From Halomonas eurihalina (GTDB lineage: Bacteria > Pseudomonadota > Gammaproteobacteria > Pseudomonadales > Halomonadaceae), in the NCBI RefSeq assembly GCF_008274785.1, contig NZ_VTPU01000006.1, forward strand, positions 124,001-188,000: 64,000 nt of DNA. Reading direction: 5' to 3'. The notes beneath the pieces are model-generated. The model was not told the DNA's origin. It did not search any database and saw nothing but the letters and a program-made list of their open reading frames with translations. The position numbers and the translations under genes were made by a program. Positions within the stretch are counted from its first letter, which is position 1. Each line of letters begins with the position of its first letter. Shown here one piece after another: positions 36,335 through 45,348 of this stretch.

Positions 36335-37618
36335 TTATCCTTCTGCCAGGCTCAGGTGGGAGGCGTAGCCGAGATTTTCCAGCATGCGCTCGCTGTACCA
36401 GTCGACGAAGTCGATCACGCCGAATTCGAAACTCTTGGAGTAGGGGCCCGGCTCATAGGCGGAGGAGTTGATGCCGCGCTGGTTCTCCTCGGCGAGTCGA
36501 CGATCCTGGTCGTTGGTGGCGTCCCAGACGCGACGCATTTGCTCGGGATCGTAATCGACGCCCTCGACAGCATCCTTGTGCACCAGCCACTTGGTGGTCA
36601 CCACCGTTTTCTGCGGTCCCAGCGGCAGGACCCGGAAGACCACGGCGTGATCGCCCATGAAATGGTTCCAGGAATTGGGCAGGTGCAGGATGCGCAACAC
36701 GCCGAGGTCGGGGCTCGGCAATCTTCCCATCAGCTTCTTGCAGGCCTGCTTGCCATCCATGGTCATCGAGACAGTGCCGTCCAGCAGGGGAGTGCGGGTC
36801 AGACGGTTGCGTCGGCCTAACCGCTTGAGCTCCCAGGGCACGCCCATGGCTTGCCAATCCCCTTGCTTGCGCGCCACCAGTTCCTTGTAGGCCGGCGTGG
36901 CGCGAGGGTCTTCGCTGTCGTCGAATTCCTGCAGGGAGTTGAGCAGTTCCGGGTGTGCGCCGTTGCAGTGGTAGCACTCCCGGTTGTTCTCGATTACCAG
37001 TTTCCAGTTGGCCTGCTCGACGATGCTGGATTCCACGGCCACCTTGACGTTATCCATGTCGTAGAGGTCGAGGTAATGCTCCATAGTCTCCAGCAACTCA
37101 TCGATGGCCGGTGGCTGTTCGGCCAGGCTGATGAAGATGTAGCCGCCGGCGGTCCTGACATGCACGGGCTTCAAGCCGTAGGCGGAAAGGTCGAAGTCCG
37201 GCCCCATGTCGGTACCGGCGAACAGTAGGCGCCCGTCGAGTTCGTAGGTCCACTGGTGATAGGGGCAGACCAGCTTGGCGACCTTGCCGCTGTCCTTCAG
37301 GCACAGCCGCGAACCGCGGTGCCGGCAGACGTTGTGGAACGCGTGTATCTCGCCATTGTTACCGCGCACGATGACCACCGGATTGTCCCCGATCTCAAGG
37401 GTGATGAAATTCCCCTTGGAGGGAAGCTCGCAGGTCAGGCCAGCGAACAGCCACTCTTTCGAGAAGATCTCCTGGATATCCAGCTGGAACAACCGTTCGT
37501 CGTTGTAGAACGGCTGTGGCAACGAGAAGTGGCGACGGCGCTGCGTCAACATCTCGGCCGTGGCATCGCGAGCCGCAGCCAGGGGATCATCCAGACGGGC
37601 GGGGGACAGGGAATCCAT
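36335..37618 (-). CDS. gbcA: Glycine betaine monooxygenase, Rieske oxygenase subunit GbcA
   Basis: Demethylates glycine betaine to dimethylglycine, releasing formaldehyde, with electrons from GbcB. The 427-aa protein has the Rieske motif CRHRGSRLC and CPYHQW (2Fe-2S) at about residues 95-125 and the mononuclear iron site ENNRECYHCNGAHPELL, with the usual ring-hydroxylating alpha-subunit layout. It is divergent from gbcB with a 331-bp intergenic region, unlike operons where gbcA and gbcB are co-directional. Likely activated by the GbdR-like regulator at 22735. Confidence 0.95.
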   Translation of the reverse strand: MDSLSPARLDDPLAAARDATAEMLTQRRRHFSLPQPFYNDERLFQLDIQEIFSKEWLFAGLTCELPSKGNFITLEIGDNPVVIVRGNNGEIHAFHNVCRHRGSRLCLKDSGKVAKLVCPYHQWTYELDGRLLFAGTDMGPDFDLSAYGLKPVHVRTAGGYIFISLAEQPPAIDELLETMEHYLDLYDMDNVKVAVESSIVEQANWKLVIENNRECYHCNGAHPELLNSLQEFDDSEDPRATPAYKELVARKQGDWQAMGVPWELKRLGRRNRLTRTPLLDGTVSMTMDGKQACKKLMGRLPSPDLGVLRILHLPNSWNHFMGDHAVVFRVLPLGPQKTVVTTKWLVHKDAVEGVDYDPEQMRRVWDATNDQDRRLAEENQRGINSSAYEPGPYSKSFEFGVIDFVDWYSERMLENLGYASHLSLAEG

Positions 37619-37949
37619 GGAAGCACTTCCTCATTGCAGGGCCACTCGCGTGACCTCAGGATTGTAGGGTTGGGAGCCGGTCAGGGTCGTGTGGGCCGCG
37701 CGACGGTGTAGGTCGTGGCGGATTGGAAGCGAGTGTGGAACAGCGCCGGATGCGGGAGTTGTCTACCGACGACGCAAGTCGATGCAGTTGCGACGCGGGA
37801 TGCGAGAAAAATTGGTGCCTCTGGATGCCACGGATATGCCTGTGTCGCTGACAGGCAAGCCGATAAGCGAGGGGCTGCGCAGAATTCGCTCAACGGCAGG
37901 CGGGTACCGCGGTCGGACACCTCCATGCTGCAGCCTAGGCGACGCGACG
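37619..37949. other. gbcA-gbcB divergent regulatory region
   Basis: 331 bp without a gene. It contains the TGTCGC-N7-CAAG motif (37843-37859) overlapping a perfect inverted repeat TGCCTGT (37837-37843) / ACAGGCA (37851-37857). Promoters for both genes must lie here, but no clear -35/-10 pair was picked out. Confidence 0.55.
37843..37859 (+). promoter_or_regulatory. Candidate GbdR-type operator between gbcA and gbcB
   Basis: TGTCGC-N7-CAAG on the plus strand, extended as TGTCGCTGACAGGCAAGCCG. It lies about 90 bp before gbcB and 225 bp before gbcA. It matches the site upstream of the gbdR-like gene at 15 of 20 positions. Confidence 0.45.
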
Positions 37950-39056
37950 ATGACAATGAACTTTCTCAACCCCGTCACTACCCAGACCTGGACCAATGGC
38001 CGCCATCTGGTGCGTTGCGTCAAGGTGATCCAGGAGACCTGGGATACCCGTACCTTCTGTTTCATGGCCGAACAGCCGGTCATGTTCTTCTTCAAGCCGG
38101 GGCAGTTCGTCACCCTGGAACTGGAGATCAATGGCGAGCCGATCATGCGCTCCTACACCATTTCCAGTTCGCCGTCGGTTCCCTACAGCTTCTCGATCAC
38201 CGTCAAGCGCATGCCGGGCGGCGTGGTGTCCAACTGGCTGCACGACAACCTGAGCATCAACGACGAACTGGCGGTGCATGGACCGGTCGGCAACTTCAAT
38301 ATCATCGACTATCCAACCGACAAGGTGCTGATGCTTTCCGGCGGCGTAGGGGTCACGCCGTTGATGTCCATGGTGCGCTGGTTGTTCGACACCAATGCCG
38401 CCGTCGATCTGCAGTTCGTGCACAGCGCGAGAACGCCCAAGGATCTGATCTTTCATCGTGAGCTGGAACATATCTTCTCGCGGATTCCCGAATTCAAGCT
38501 GCATATCGTCTGCGAGCGGGGCGACGAGCTGGGCGAGGCCTGGTCGGGTTTCCGCGGTTACCTGAATCAGGCGATGCTCGAGCTGATGGCGCCGGACTTC
38601 ATGGATCGGGAGATCTTCTGCTGTGGCCCCACGCCTTACATGAATGCCGTCAAGCAACTGCTGAAGGCCAACGGCTTCGACATGGCGCATTACCATGAGG
38701 AGTCCTTCGGTGCCACGCCAATGGATGTCCAGGAAGAAGTCATCGAGAACGTCGAGCAGGCCGAGGCCGAGGCGGAAGAAGTCGATGCCGCCGACCTGGT
38801 CACCGTCGAGTTCAGTGCCACCGGCAAGAGCGTGAAGATCCTGCCAAACGAAACCGTGCATGCCGCTGCCTCAAAGCTTGGCCTGCACATTCCCAAGGCG
38901 TGTGGCATGGGGATCTGCGGCACATGTCGAGTGGGACTGTCCTCCGGCCAGGTGGAAATGGAGCACAATGGCGGGATCACCGAGGAGGACGTCGAGGAGG
39001 GTTACATCCTCTCCTGCTGCAGCAAGCCACTGGGCAATGTGGTGGTAGACTTCTGA
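37950..39056 (+). CDS. gbcB: Glycine betaine monooxygenase reductase subunit GbcB
   Basis: Transfers electrons from NAD(P)H to GbcA. 368 aa from the ATG at 37950 (MTMNFLNPVTTQTWTNGRH), the family N terminus; the longer frame upstream is intergenic, and an ATG at 37956 is also possible. Domains: FAD-binding (MRSYTISSSPS), NAD-binding (LSGGVGVTPLMSMVRW and FCCGPTPYM), an acidic linker (residues 260-285), then a plant-type 2Fe-2S ferredoxin (CGMGICGTCRVGL and a late cysteine in LSCC). A hairpin follows the stop. Confidence 0.94.
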   Translation: MTMNFLNPVTTQTWTNGRHLVRCVKVIQETWDTRTFCFMAEQPVMFFFKPGQFVTLELEINGEPIMRSYTISSSPSVPYSFSITVKRMPGGVVSNWLHDNLSINDELAVHGPVGNFNIIDYPTDKVLMLSGGVGVTPLMSMVRWLFDTNAAVDLQFVHSARTPKDLIFHRELEHIFSRIPEFKLHIVCERGDELGEAWSGFRGYLNQAMLELMAPDFMDREIFCCGPTPYMNAVKQLLKANGFDMAHYHEESFGATPMDVQEEVIENVEQAEAEAEEVDAADLVTVEFSATGKSVKILPNETVHAAASKLGLHIPKACGMGICGTCRVGLSSGQVEMEHNGGITEEDVEEGYILSCCSKPLGNVVVDF

Positions 39057-39093
39057 GTCGACTCTCGCCCCAGAGGGATTGCGCCATCGTCCA

Positions 39094-39124
39094 ACGACCG
39101 GGACACTGAAAAGTGCCCGGTCGT
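39094..39124 (+). terminator. Hairpin after gbcB
   Basis: ACGACCGGGACACT (39094-39107), loop GAAA, AGTGCCCGGTCGT (39112-39124), with one bulged A. No T-run, so termination is probable but not certain. Confidence 0.6.
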
Positions 39125-39143
39125 ATACGTTCAAGAGGCCATC

Positions 39144-40175
39144 ATGACCGATTCTCTCGCGCCGCCGCTTTCGGTCGGCTTCGTGCTGTTGCGACGTTTC
39201 ACGATGCTGCCCTTCGCGGCCTTCGTCGATTGCCTGCGGCTGGCCGCGGACGAGGGCGACCGCAGTCGGCAGTTACGCTGCCACTGGGTGTTCATGACCA
39301 GTGCCGGTCAGGATGCCATCTCCAGTTGCGGGGCGGCGATCACGCCCTGTACGGCCTTCCGTGAACCAACGGAATTCGACTATATCGTGACCATCGGTGG
39401 CGTGCAGGACGAACATGACGATGTGGACGAAACGGCGATTGCCTACCTGCGTCGGGCTGCCCAGGCGGGCGTGCCGCTCGTTGGCGTGTGCACTGGCGTG
39501 TTCGCGCTGATCAAGGCGGGGGTGATGGGAGGGCGCCGCTGTTGTGTCAGTTGGTACCACCATGGCGACCTGACGCGGCGCTTCCCCGATATCGAGCCGG
39601 TGGCGGATCGCCTGTTCATCGATGACGGCAGTCGATTGACGTGTGCCGGTGGCACCGCCGCCGCCGACCTGGCGGCCTATCTGGTGGAACGTCACCTGGG
39701 CAAGGCCTGGGCCATGAAGAGCTTGCACATCATGCTCATCGACGAGGCGCGTCGCGGGGACCATCCGCAGCCCCAGCCGGTGATCTTCGACAAGGTGGCC
39801 GACCGGCTGGTGCGTCGGGCCATCGACATCATCGAACAACACCTGGGCCAGACGATAACAGTCGATGAATTGGCCAGGCGCATCGGCACCTCGCGGCGCA
39901 ACATCGAGCGCAAGTTCCGCGAGGAACTGGGTGTCGGCCCCCAGAAATTCGCCCGCGACCTTCGGCTTCGTTACGGCCTCTGGTTGTTGCACTACACCGC
40001 CAAGAGCGTCACCGAGATCGGCGAGCGCTGCGGCTTCGCCGATACCGCCCATTTCTCCCGCCACTTTCGTGATGCCTTCGGGACTACGCCTACAGCGGTA
40101 CGCAAGACAGCCGGGGAGGGAGCGGCCCCGGTGGATCCCTTCTTTTTGCATGTCGGGGAGCATGGGCTTTCCTAG
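39144..40175 (+). CDS. GlxA-family AraC regulator, second copy
   Basis: 343 aa: an N-terminal DJ-1/PfpI-like domain (VGFVLLRRFTMLPFAAFVD, GVCTGVFALIKAG) and a C-terminal AraC DNA-binding domain (TVDELARRIGTSRRNIERKF, then VTEIGERCGFADTAHFSRHF). It is in the same superfamily as GbdR, CdhR (carnitine) and SouR (sarcosine) of Pseudomonas. It lies between gbcB and the glyA-sox operon, so SouR-like control of sarcosine genes is a good hypothesis. It follows gbcB by 87 bp on the same strand. Confidence 0.87.
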   Translation: MTDSLAPPLSVGFVLLRRFTMLPFAAFVDCLRLAADEGDRSRQLRCHWVFMTSAGQDAISSCGAAITPCTAFREPTEFDYIVTIGGVQDEHDDVDETAIAYLRRAAQAGVPLVGVCTGVFALIKAGVMGGRRCCVSWYHHGDLTRRFPDIEPVADRLFIDDGSRLTCAGGTAAADLAAYLVERHLGKAWAMKSLHIMLIDEARRGDHPQPQPVIFDKVADRLVRRAIDIIEQHLGQTITVDELARRIGTSRRNIERKFREELGVGPQKFARDLRLRYGLWLLHYTAKSVTEIGERCGFADTAHFSRHFRDAFGTTPTAVRKTAGEGAAPVDPFFLHVGEHGLS

Positions 40176-40455
40176 CGTTTTGTCTCGGAGGCGTTGTGTT
40201 ACAGGCGTCGCCTTGCTGTCTGCCCGTCATGGCGCGTTGAGATCATGCCAGCCTGCGAGATACTTCATTAGATCCCTTGTCGTCTTCTCGACACATCGTG
40301 TCCGCTTGTCGTGAATGTCGGTGTCTCTGAAACGGGATGCTGTGTATGTGTCGCGGGAGGTGTGTTCTCCGTCGGATCAAGAGAAGTTTGATATCGGCGC
40401 GGCAGTGCTCCGATCCGACACTTCTGCATAGAAATCGAGCAGGAGGGAGGCGCCG

Positions 40456-41076
40456 ATGACTATCGATACCTGGTATCTCTATATCGGTACTGTGCTGCTC
40501 TTGATGAGCACCCCGGGACCGAGCCAACTCCTCATGCTGGCAAACAGTCTGTCGTCAGGTCTGCCCCGGTCAGCCATGACGGCGGCCGGAGACCTCACTG
40601 CCAACCTGCTTCAGATGCTGGTTGCGATTAGTGGCTTGTCGTACCTGATCGAGAGCCATGAAAAAGCGGTGGTCGTCATACAGTGGTTTGGGGTGAGTAT
40701 CCTGCTCTATCTGGGCACCCGTTCGCTGATTGAGCGCCGTCCTCTGCATGTCCAAGGGGCACATGAAGAAAAGAGGAAAAGTGGGCGAGCTTTGTATGTG
40801 CAAGGTTTTTTCGTATCAGTCGTTAATCCCAAGGCGGTTGTCTTCTTCGCAGCTCTCTTTCCCCAGTTCATTGATCCGGCGGGGGGAGTTGGGCTGCAGT
40901 TTGCTATCTTGAGCAGCACTTACTTGTTGCTGGATGGGCTCTTCCTGATGGCGTATGCCGTGTTGGCGGTCAGGCTCGCGGGTTGGGTGGCTTCCCATGA
41001 CGGTATGATGTTGCGATGCGGTCCTGGTGTACTACTGAGCGTGGTGGCGGTGGGGCTCGCGGTGAAGGCGCTCTAG
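40456..41076 (+). CDS. LysE/RhtB-family amino-acid exporter
   Basis: 206-aa inner-membrane transporter with about six hydrophobic segments. Family marks: LLMSTPGPSQLLMLANSL near the N terminus, QWFGVSILLYLGTRSL and GFFVSVVNPKAVVFFAALFPQF. The ATG at 40456 follows AGGAGGGAGG. Base composition looks lower in GC than the neighbouring betaine genes. It converges with an AraC gene, suggesting a regulated exporter module; the substrate is unknown. Confidence 0.88.
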   Translation: MTIDTWYLYIGTVLLLMSTPGPSQLLMLANSLSSGLPRSAMTAAGDLTANLLQMLVAISGLSYLIESHEKAVVVIQWFGVSILLYLGTRSLIERRPLHVQGAHEEKRKSGRALYVQGFFVSVVNPKAVVFFAALFPQFIDPAGGVGLQFAILSSTYLLLDGLFLMAYAVLAVRLAGWVASHDGMMLRCGPGVLLSVVAVGLAVKAL

Positions 41077-41122
41077 AGCAGGCGATGAAGCATGTGGTAC
41101 TCAAGGGTGCCACGAATCCAGA

Positions 41123-41914
41123 TCATTGAATGACATGGTTATTCTGTGGCTTGCCATATGCCGTTGGGGAGACTCCCGTCCAGCAGCGGAATGCATAGGA
41201 GAAAGCGCTTACGCTTGTATATCCAAGTTCGATGGCGACGTTGGAAACGGATGCACCTTGCAGCAGGGCGTCGATCGCCATGTTCATCATGACTTGCTGT
41301 CGCCACTGCCTGAAGCTGAGCCCCAGCTCTCGACGCAATAGGCGATTGATGGTTCGCGGGCTGGCGCCGGCCCTCTCAGCCAGCCTCTCGAGATGTGGAT
41401 GATCTGCCGGAGACTTTAATACCTCTTCGCAGACTCGTGCCGCCCGACGATCATTCGGCAGGTGGATGCGGGGAATCGTGAGGGCGGGGGTGCGTAATTC
41501 TTCGAAGAGCAGCCCCAAGAGGTGGACGTGGCGATCTGCACGGAAAGCATGTTCCGAGCTGCGCTCGACTGTGCGCAGGATGAGCTCTTGTGTCATGGGT
41601 GAGACAGCGACTGATCGGAATTCATCGGGCAGGGCGGCGTCACTGCAATAGAGCGATGCCATCTCGGTATCTTCGCGCACGCGTATCGCATGCTCCATAC
41701 CAGGGGGAATCAGTGCGGCCCGCCCGGGATCGACCACGCAGACATGCTGCCTGACGTGCACTTGCAATGTTCCCGAACGGGCATAGAGCACCTGAAGCGT
41801 GTCGTGGGTATGGGATGCGATGAGGCTGCCGGAGGCATAGCGGCTCACATGTGGTGCTACCCGGCTCGTTGGGGTATCGAGCCTGTCTACTTGGGTTGTC
41901 GACATGAGGCGCAT
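41123..41914 (-). CDS. AraC-family regulator with N-terminal cupin
   Basis: 263 aa. The N-terminal cupin-like sensor (HVSRYASGSLIASHTHDTLQ, then VVDPGRAALIPPGMEHAIRV) is followed by a C-terminal AraC domain (LERLAERAGASPRTINRLL and VSNVAIELGYTSVSAFSYAF). An ATG at 41905 is an alternative start. It is convergent with the LysE-type gene and may regulate it; the target is not known. Confidence 0.86.
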   Translation of the reverse strand: MRLMSTTQVDRLDTPTSRVAPHVSRYASGSLIASHTHDTLQVLYARSGTLQVHVRQHVCVVDPGRAALIPPGMEHAIRVREDTEMASLYCSDAALPDEFRSVAVSPMTQELILRTVERSSEHAFRADRHVHLLGLLFEELRTPALTIPRIHLPNDRRAARVCEEVLKSPADHPHLERLAERAGASPRTINRLLRRELGLSFRQWRQQVMMNMAIDALLQGASVSNVAIELGYTSVSAFSYAFRCWTGVSPTAYGKPQNNHVIQ

Positions 41915-42301
41915 GGCTCCCTGGCCGTGACCGGAGGGTCATTCCACATAGCACATAGGGTGAGCTTACCCGATGCTCATCTTCGCGCAGTATAGCGTCT
42001 GCCTCTCGATGTCACATGTCGAAGGGCGCTGATAATTGTGGAATGAAAATATACAAAAACGACGCGCATTTAAATTTGTTTAAAAACATAATCTTATGCA
42101 TTTTGTCGCGAACATATCGGTAAATTTGTCGCATTTGTTCAAGTTTTGCCGGGCGAGCTTGGCTATTAATACCCCTATTCGCTGGACGCACCTCGATGCC
42201 GTCGAGGGCCGGTGTCTTTGATGGAGACGGTGGTGTCGTTTGCAGAATGCCGTGCGATCCACTTTTTCTTAACGTTGTGAAGCCAACCCTCAGGTGATGC
42301 C
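41915..42301. other. AT-rich regulatory region upstream of glyA-soxBDAG-purU
   Basis: 387 bp without a gene, markedly AT-rich at about 42035-42175 in contrast to the surrounding DNA. It contains two TTTGTCGC copies in direct orientation 23 bp apart (42102-42109 and 42125-42132), about two helical turns, the second being part of a TGTCGC-N7-CAAG motif. Likely the regulated promoter of the serine/sarcosine operon and of the divergent AraC gene. Confidence 0.6.
42127..42143 (+). promoter_or_regulatory. Candidate GbdR-type operator upstream of glyA-sox
   Basis: TGTCGCATTTGTTCAAG on the plus strand, the third TGTCGC-N7-CAAG in the window, about 160 bp upstream of glyA. A second TGTCGC lies 23 bp upstream, as expected for AraC-type direct-repeat half-sites. 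Confidence 0.45.
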
Positions 42302-43603
42302 ATGAACGACAATAACCTTACCCAGACCGATCCGCAGATCGCTGCCGCCATCGCTGACGAAGTGGCGCGCCAGGAAGCCCATATCGAGTTGATCGCCTCG
42401 GAGAACTACGCCAGTCCGCAGGTCATGGCGGCCCAGGGCACTCAGCTGACCAACAAGTATGCCGAGGGCTATCCCGGCAAGCGTTACTACGGCGGCTGCG
42501 AGCATGTCGATGTGGTCGAGCGCCTGGCCATCGAGCGTGCCTGCGCACTGTTCGGCGCCGACTACGCCAACGTCCAGCCGCATTCGGGCGCCCAGGCCAA
42601 TGCCGCGGCCTTCATGGCCCTGGTCTCGCCGGGCGATACCGTGCTGGGCATGAGCCTGGCCCATGGTGGCCACCTGACCCACGGTGCGGCGCCGAACTTC
42701 TCCGGCAAGTACTACAACGCCGTGCAGTATGGGTTGAATCCCGAGACCGGCGAGATCGATTATGACGAGGTCGAGCGCCTGGCGGAGGAGCACCAGCCCA
42801 AGCTGATCATCGCTGGCTTCTCGGCCTATTCCCGGGTGATCAACTGGCGCCGCTTCCGCGATATCGCCGATCGCGTGGGAGCCTGGCTGCTGGTCGACAT
42901 GGCGCACATCGCCGGCCTGGTGGCCGCCGGACATTATCCGAGCCCGCTGCCCCATGCCCATGTGGTGACCACTACCACCCACAAGACCCTGCGTGGCCCG
43001 CGCGGCGGCCTGATTCTGTCCGCCAGCGGCGATGAGGCGCTCTACAAGAAGCTCAACGGTGCGGTCTTCCCCGGCCAGCAGGGCGGCCCGCTGATGCATG
43101 TCATCGCCGCCAAGGCGGTAGCCTTCCGCGAGGCCATGAGCCAGGACTTCGTGCGCTATCAGGCACGGGTCATCGACAACGCCCGCGCCATGGCCGAGGT
43201 CTTCGTCGAGCGCGGCTGCGATGTGGTCTCCGGTGGCACCGACGATCACCTCTTCCTGGTGTCGCTGATCAAGCTCGGCGTGACCGGCAAGGACGCGGAT
43301 GCTGCCCTGGGGCGTGCTCACATCACCGTCAACAAGAACGCGGTACCCAATGACCCCCAGAGTCCCTTCGTGACCTCGGGCCTGCGTATTGGCACCCCGG
43401 CGGTGACCACTCGGGGCTTCGATCAGGCGGATTGCGAGGCCCTGGCCGGCTGGATCTGCGACATCCTCGATGTGCTGGCCAAGGAAGAGGACACCACCGA
43501 GATCGAAGCCGAGGTTCGGGGCAAGGTCGCCGAGCTGTGCGCCCGCCATCCGGTCTATGGCGCTGGTCAGGAAAGTCAGGCCGACGCCGCGTCCATCGCG
43601 TGA
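42302..43603 (+). CDS. glyA: Serine hydroxymethyltransferase, sox-linked copy
   Basis: PLP enzyme that joins glycine with the one-carbon unit of 5,10-methylene-THF to make serine. 433 aa with [50 protein letters not shown] and the PLP lysine in [15 protein letters not shown]. As first gene of the sox operon it likely works in the serine direction, using glycine and methylene-THF made by sarcosine oxidase. Pseudomonas has the same glyA1-sox arrangement. A hairpin separates it from soxB. Confidence 0.96.
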   Translation: MNDNNLTQTDPQIAAAIADEVARQEAHIELIASENYASPQVMAAQGTQLTNKYAEGYPGKRYYGGCEHVDVVERLAIERACALFGADYANVQPHSGAQANAAAFMALVSPGDTVLGMSLAHGGHLTHGAAPNFSGKYYNAVQYGLNPETGEIDYDEVERLAEEHQPKLIIAGFSAYSRVINWRRFRDIADRVGAWLLVDMAHIAGLVAAGHYPSPLPHAHVVTTTTHKTLRGPRGGLILSASGDEALYKKLNGAVFPGQQGGPLMHVIAAKAVAFREAMSQDFVRYQARVIDNARAMAEVFVERGCDVVSGGTDDHLFLVSLIKLGVTGKDADAALGRAHITVNKNAVPNDPQSPFVTSGLRIGTPAVTTRGFDQADCEALAGWICDILDVLAKEEDTTEIEAEVRGKVAELCARHPVYGAGQESQADAASIA

Positions 43604-43608
43604 AGCCT

Positions 43609-43629
43609 TCCCGCCCGATTCGGGCGGGA
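43609..43629 (+). terminator. Hairpin between glyA and soxB
   Basis: TCCCGCCCG (43609-43617), loop ATT, CGGGCGGGA (43621-43629). There is no U-tract and the genes are 45 bp apart, so this is more likely an mRNA-stability or processing hairpin than a true terminator. Confidence 0.45.
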
Positions 43630-43648
43630 GTCCAGTAGGAGAGATCCC

Positions 43649-44899
43649 ATGCAACGTTATTCAGGCTTCGGGCTGGTCAAGCACGCACTGAGCCACCACG
43701 AGAACTGGCAGCGCCAGTGGCGCAACCCCACGCCCAAGAAGGCGTACGACGTGATCATCATCGGCGGGGGCGGCCATGGCCTCGGCACCGCCTATTACCT
43801 GGCCAAGGAATTCGGCATCCGCAATGTGGCGGTGATCGAGAAAGGCTGGCTGGGTGGCGGCAACACGGCGCGCAACACCACCATCGTGCGTTCCAACTAT
43901 CTGTGGGACGAGGCCGCCGCGCTCTACGAGCATTCCATGAAACGCTGGGAAGGGCTGTCCCAGGATCTCAACTATAACGTCATGTTCTCCCAGCGCGGCG
44001 TGCTCAACCTCGGGCATACCCTGCAGGACATGCGTGATATCCAGCGCCGGGTCAACGCCAATCGCTTGAACGGCATCGATGGCGAGGTGCTCGACGCCAA
44101 GGGCGTTCAGGAACTGGTGCCGATCATGGATTGCTCCAAGAACGCCCGGTATCCGGTGATGGGAGCCTCCTGGCAACCGCGCGCCGGGGTGGCGCGCCAC
44201 GATGCCGTGGCCTGGGGCTATGCCCGGGGCGCCGATGCTCTCGGCGTGGACATCCTGCAGCAGACCGAGGTCACCGGTTTCAAGATTCGCGATGGCCAGG
44301 TCTACGGCGTGCACACCAATCGCGGCGACATCGAGGCCAAGACCGTTGGCTGCGTGGCCGCTGGTAACTCCGGGGTACTGGCGAAGATGGCGGGGCTCAA
44401 GCTGCCGCTGGAATCGCACCCGTTGCAGGCGCTGGTCTCCGAGCCGCTCAAGCCGGTGCTCGATACCGTGGTGATGTCCAACCATGTGCACGGTTATATC
44501 AGCCAGTCGGACAAGGGCGATCTGGTCATCGGCGCCGGTATCGATGGCTACACCGGCTATGGTCAGCGAGGCAGCTATCCGACCGTGGAGCACACCCTGC
44601 AGGCTATCGTCGAGATGTTCCCGATCTTCTCCCGGGTACGCATGAACCGACAGTGGGGCGGCATCGTCGACACTTGCCCGGATGCCTGCCCGCTCATCTC
44701 CAAAACCAAGGTGAAAGGGCTCTACTTCAACTGCGGCTGGGGAACCGGAGGCTTCAAGGCTACACCGGGCTCGGCCCATGTATTCGCCGCCAGCCTCGCC
44801 AAGGGGGAGATGCATCCGCTCGCCGCGCCGTTCTCCATCGACCGCTTCAATACCGGGGCGTTGATTGATGAGCATGGGGCCGCCGGGGTAGCCCACTAG
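43649..44899 (+). CDS. soxB: Sarcosine oxidase beta subunit
   Basis: Catalytic flavoprotein subunit of heterotetrameric sarcosine oxidase, oxidising sarcosine to glycine with transfer of the methyl group to THF. 416 aa: start [23 protein letters not shown] motif [34 protein letters not shown] for flavin attachment, and a C-terminal [11 protein letters not shown]. The heterotetrameric type is shown by the soxD, soxA and soxG genes that follow. Confidence 0.96.
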   Translation: MQRYSGFGLVKHALSHHENWQRQWRNPTPKKAYDVIIIGGGGHGLGTAYYLAKEFGIRNVAVIEKGWLGGGNTARNTTIVRSNYLWDEAAALYEHSMKRWEGLSQDLNYNVMFSQRGVLNLGHTLQDMRDIQRRVNANRLNGIDGEVLDAKGVQELVPIMDCSKNARYPVMGASWQPRAGVARHDAVAWGYARGADALGVDILQQTEVTGFKIRDGQVYGVHTNRGDIEAKTVGCVAAGNSGVLAKMAGLKLPLESHPLQALVSEPLKPVLDTVVMSNHVHGYISQSDKGDLVIGAGIDGYTGYGQRGSYPTVEHTLQAIVEMFPIFSRVRMNRQWGGIVDTCPDACPLISKTKVKGLYFNCGWGTGGFKATPGSAHVFAASLAKGEMHPLAAPFSIDRFNTGALIDEHGAAGVAH

Positions 44900-45000
44900 G
44901 ATCCGTACAAAAATGGTCTGTGCTCGAGGACCGTCGTTCAGCGCCTGGAGCACAGAAAGAATGCTTCGCTTTCATCCTGAGTGATGGAGGGACGAGAAAA

Positions 45001-45348
45001 ATGTTTCATATCTACTGCCCCTATTGCGGCGAGTACCGGGAAGAAGAAGAGTTTCACCCGAAGGGCGAGGCTCATATCGTGCGTCCGGAGGATCCCGAGA
45101 CGTGCAGCGACGAGGAGTGGGGCGATTACCTGTTCTTCCGCCACAATCCGCGCGGTATCCACCATGAGATGTGGGTGCACGCCGTGGGCTGCCGCAAGTT
45201 TTTCAACATCACCCGCAACACGGCGACCTACGAGATCCTCGAGACGTACAAGATGGGTGAGGCGCCGTCCATCACGGCCGAGTCCCGTGACGACCGGGCA
45301 GCGGCCGAGGCTGAAACCGCCGAGAAACAGGAAGGAGTCCGCGCATGA
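45001..45348 (+). CDS. soxD: Sarcosine oxidase delta subunit
   Basis: 115 aa, about 100 in relatives. Small zinc-binding subunit: FHIYCPYCGEYREEEEFH gives the CPYC pair, and HAVGCRKFFNITRNT a later cysteine and histidine. Its C-terminal tail (AAAEAETAEKQEGVRA) is longer than usual. Its stop overlaps the soxA start by 4 bp. Confidence 0.94.
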   Translation: MFHIYCPYCGEYREEEEFHPKGEAHIVRPEDPETCSDEEWGDYLFFRHNPRGIHHEMWVHAVGCRKFFNITRNTATYEILETYKMGEAPSITAESRDDRAAAEAETAEKQEGVRA

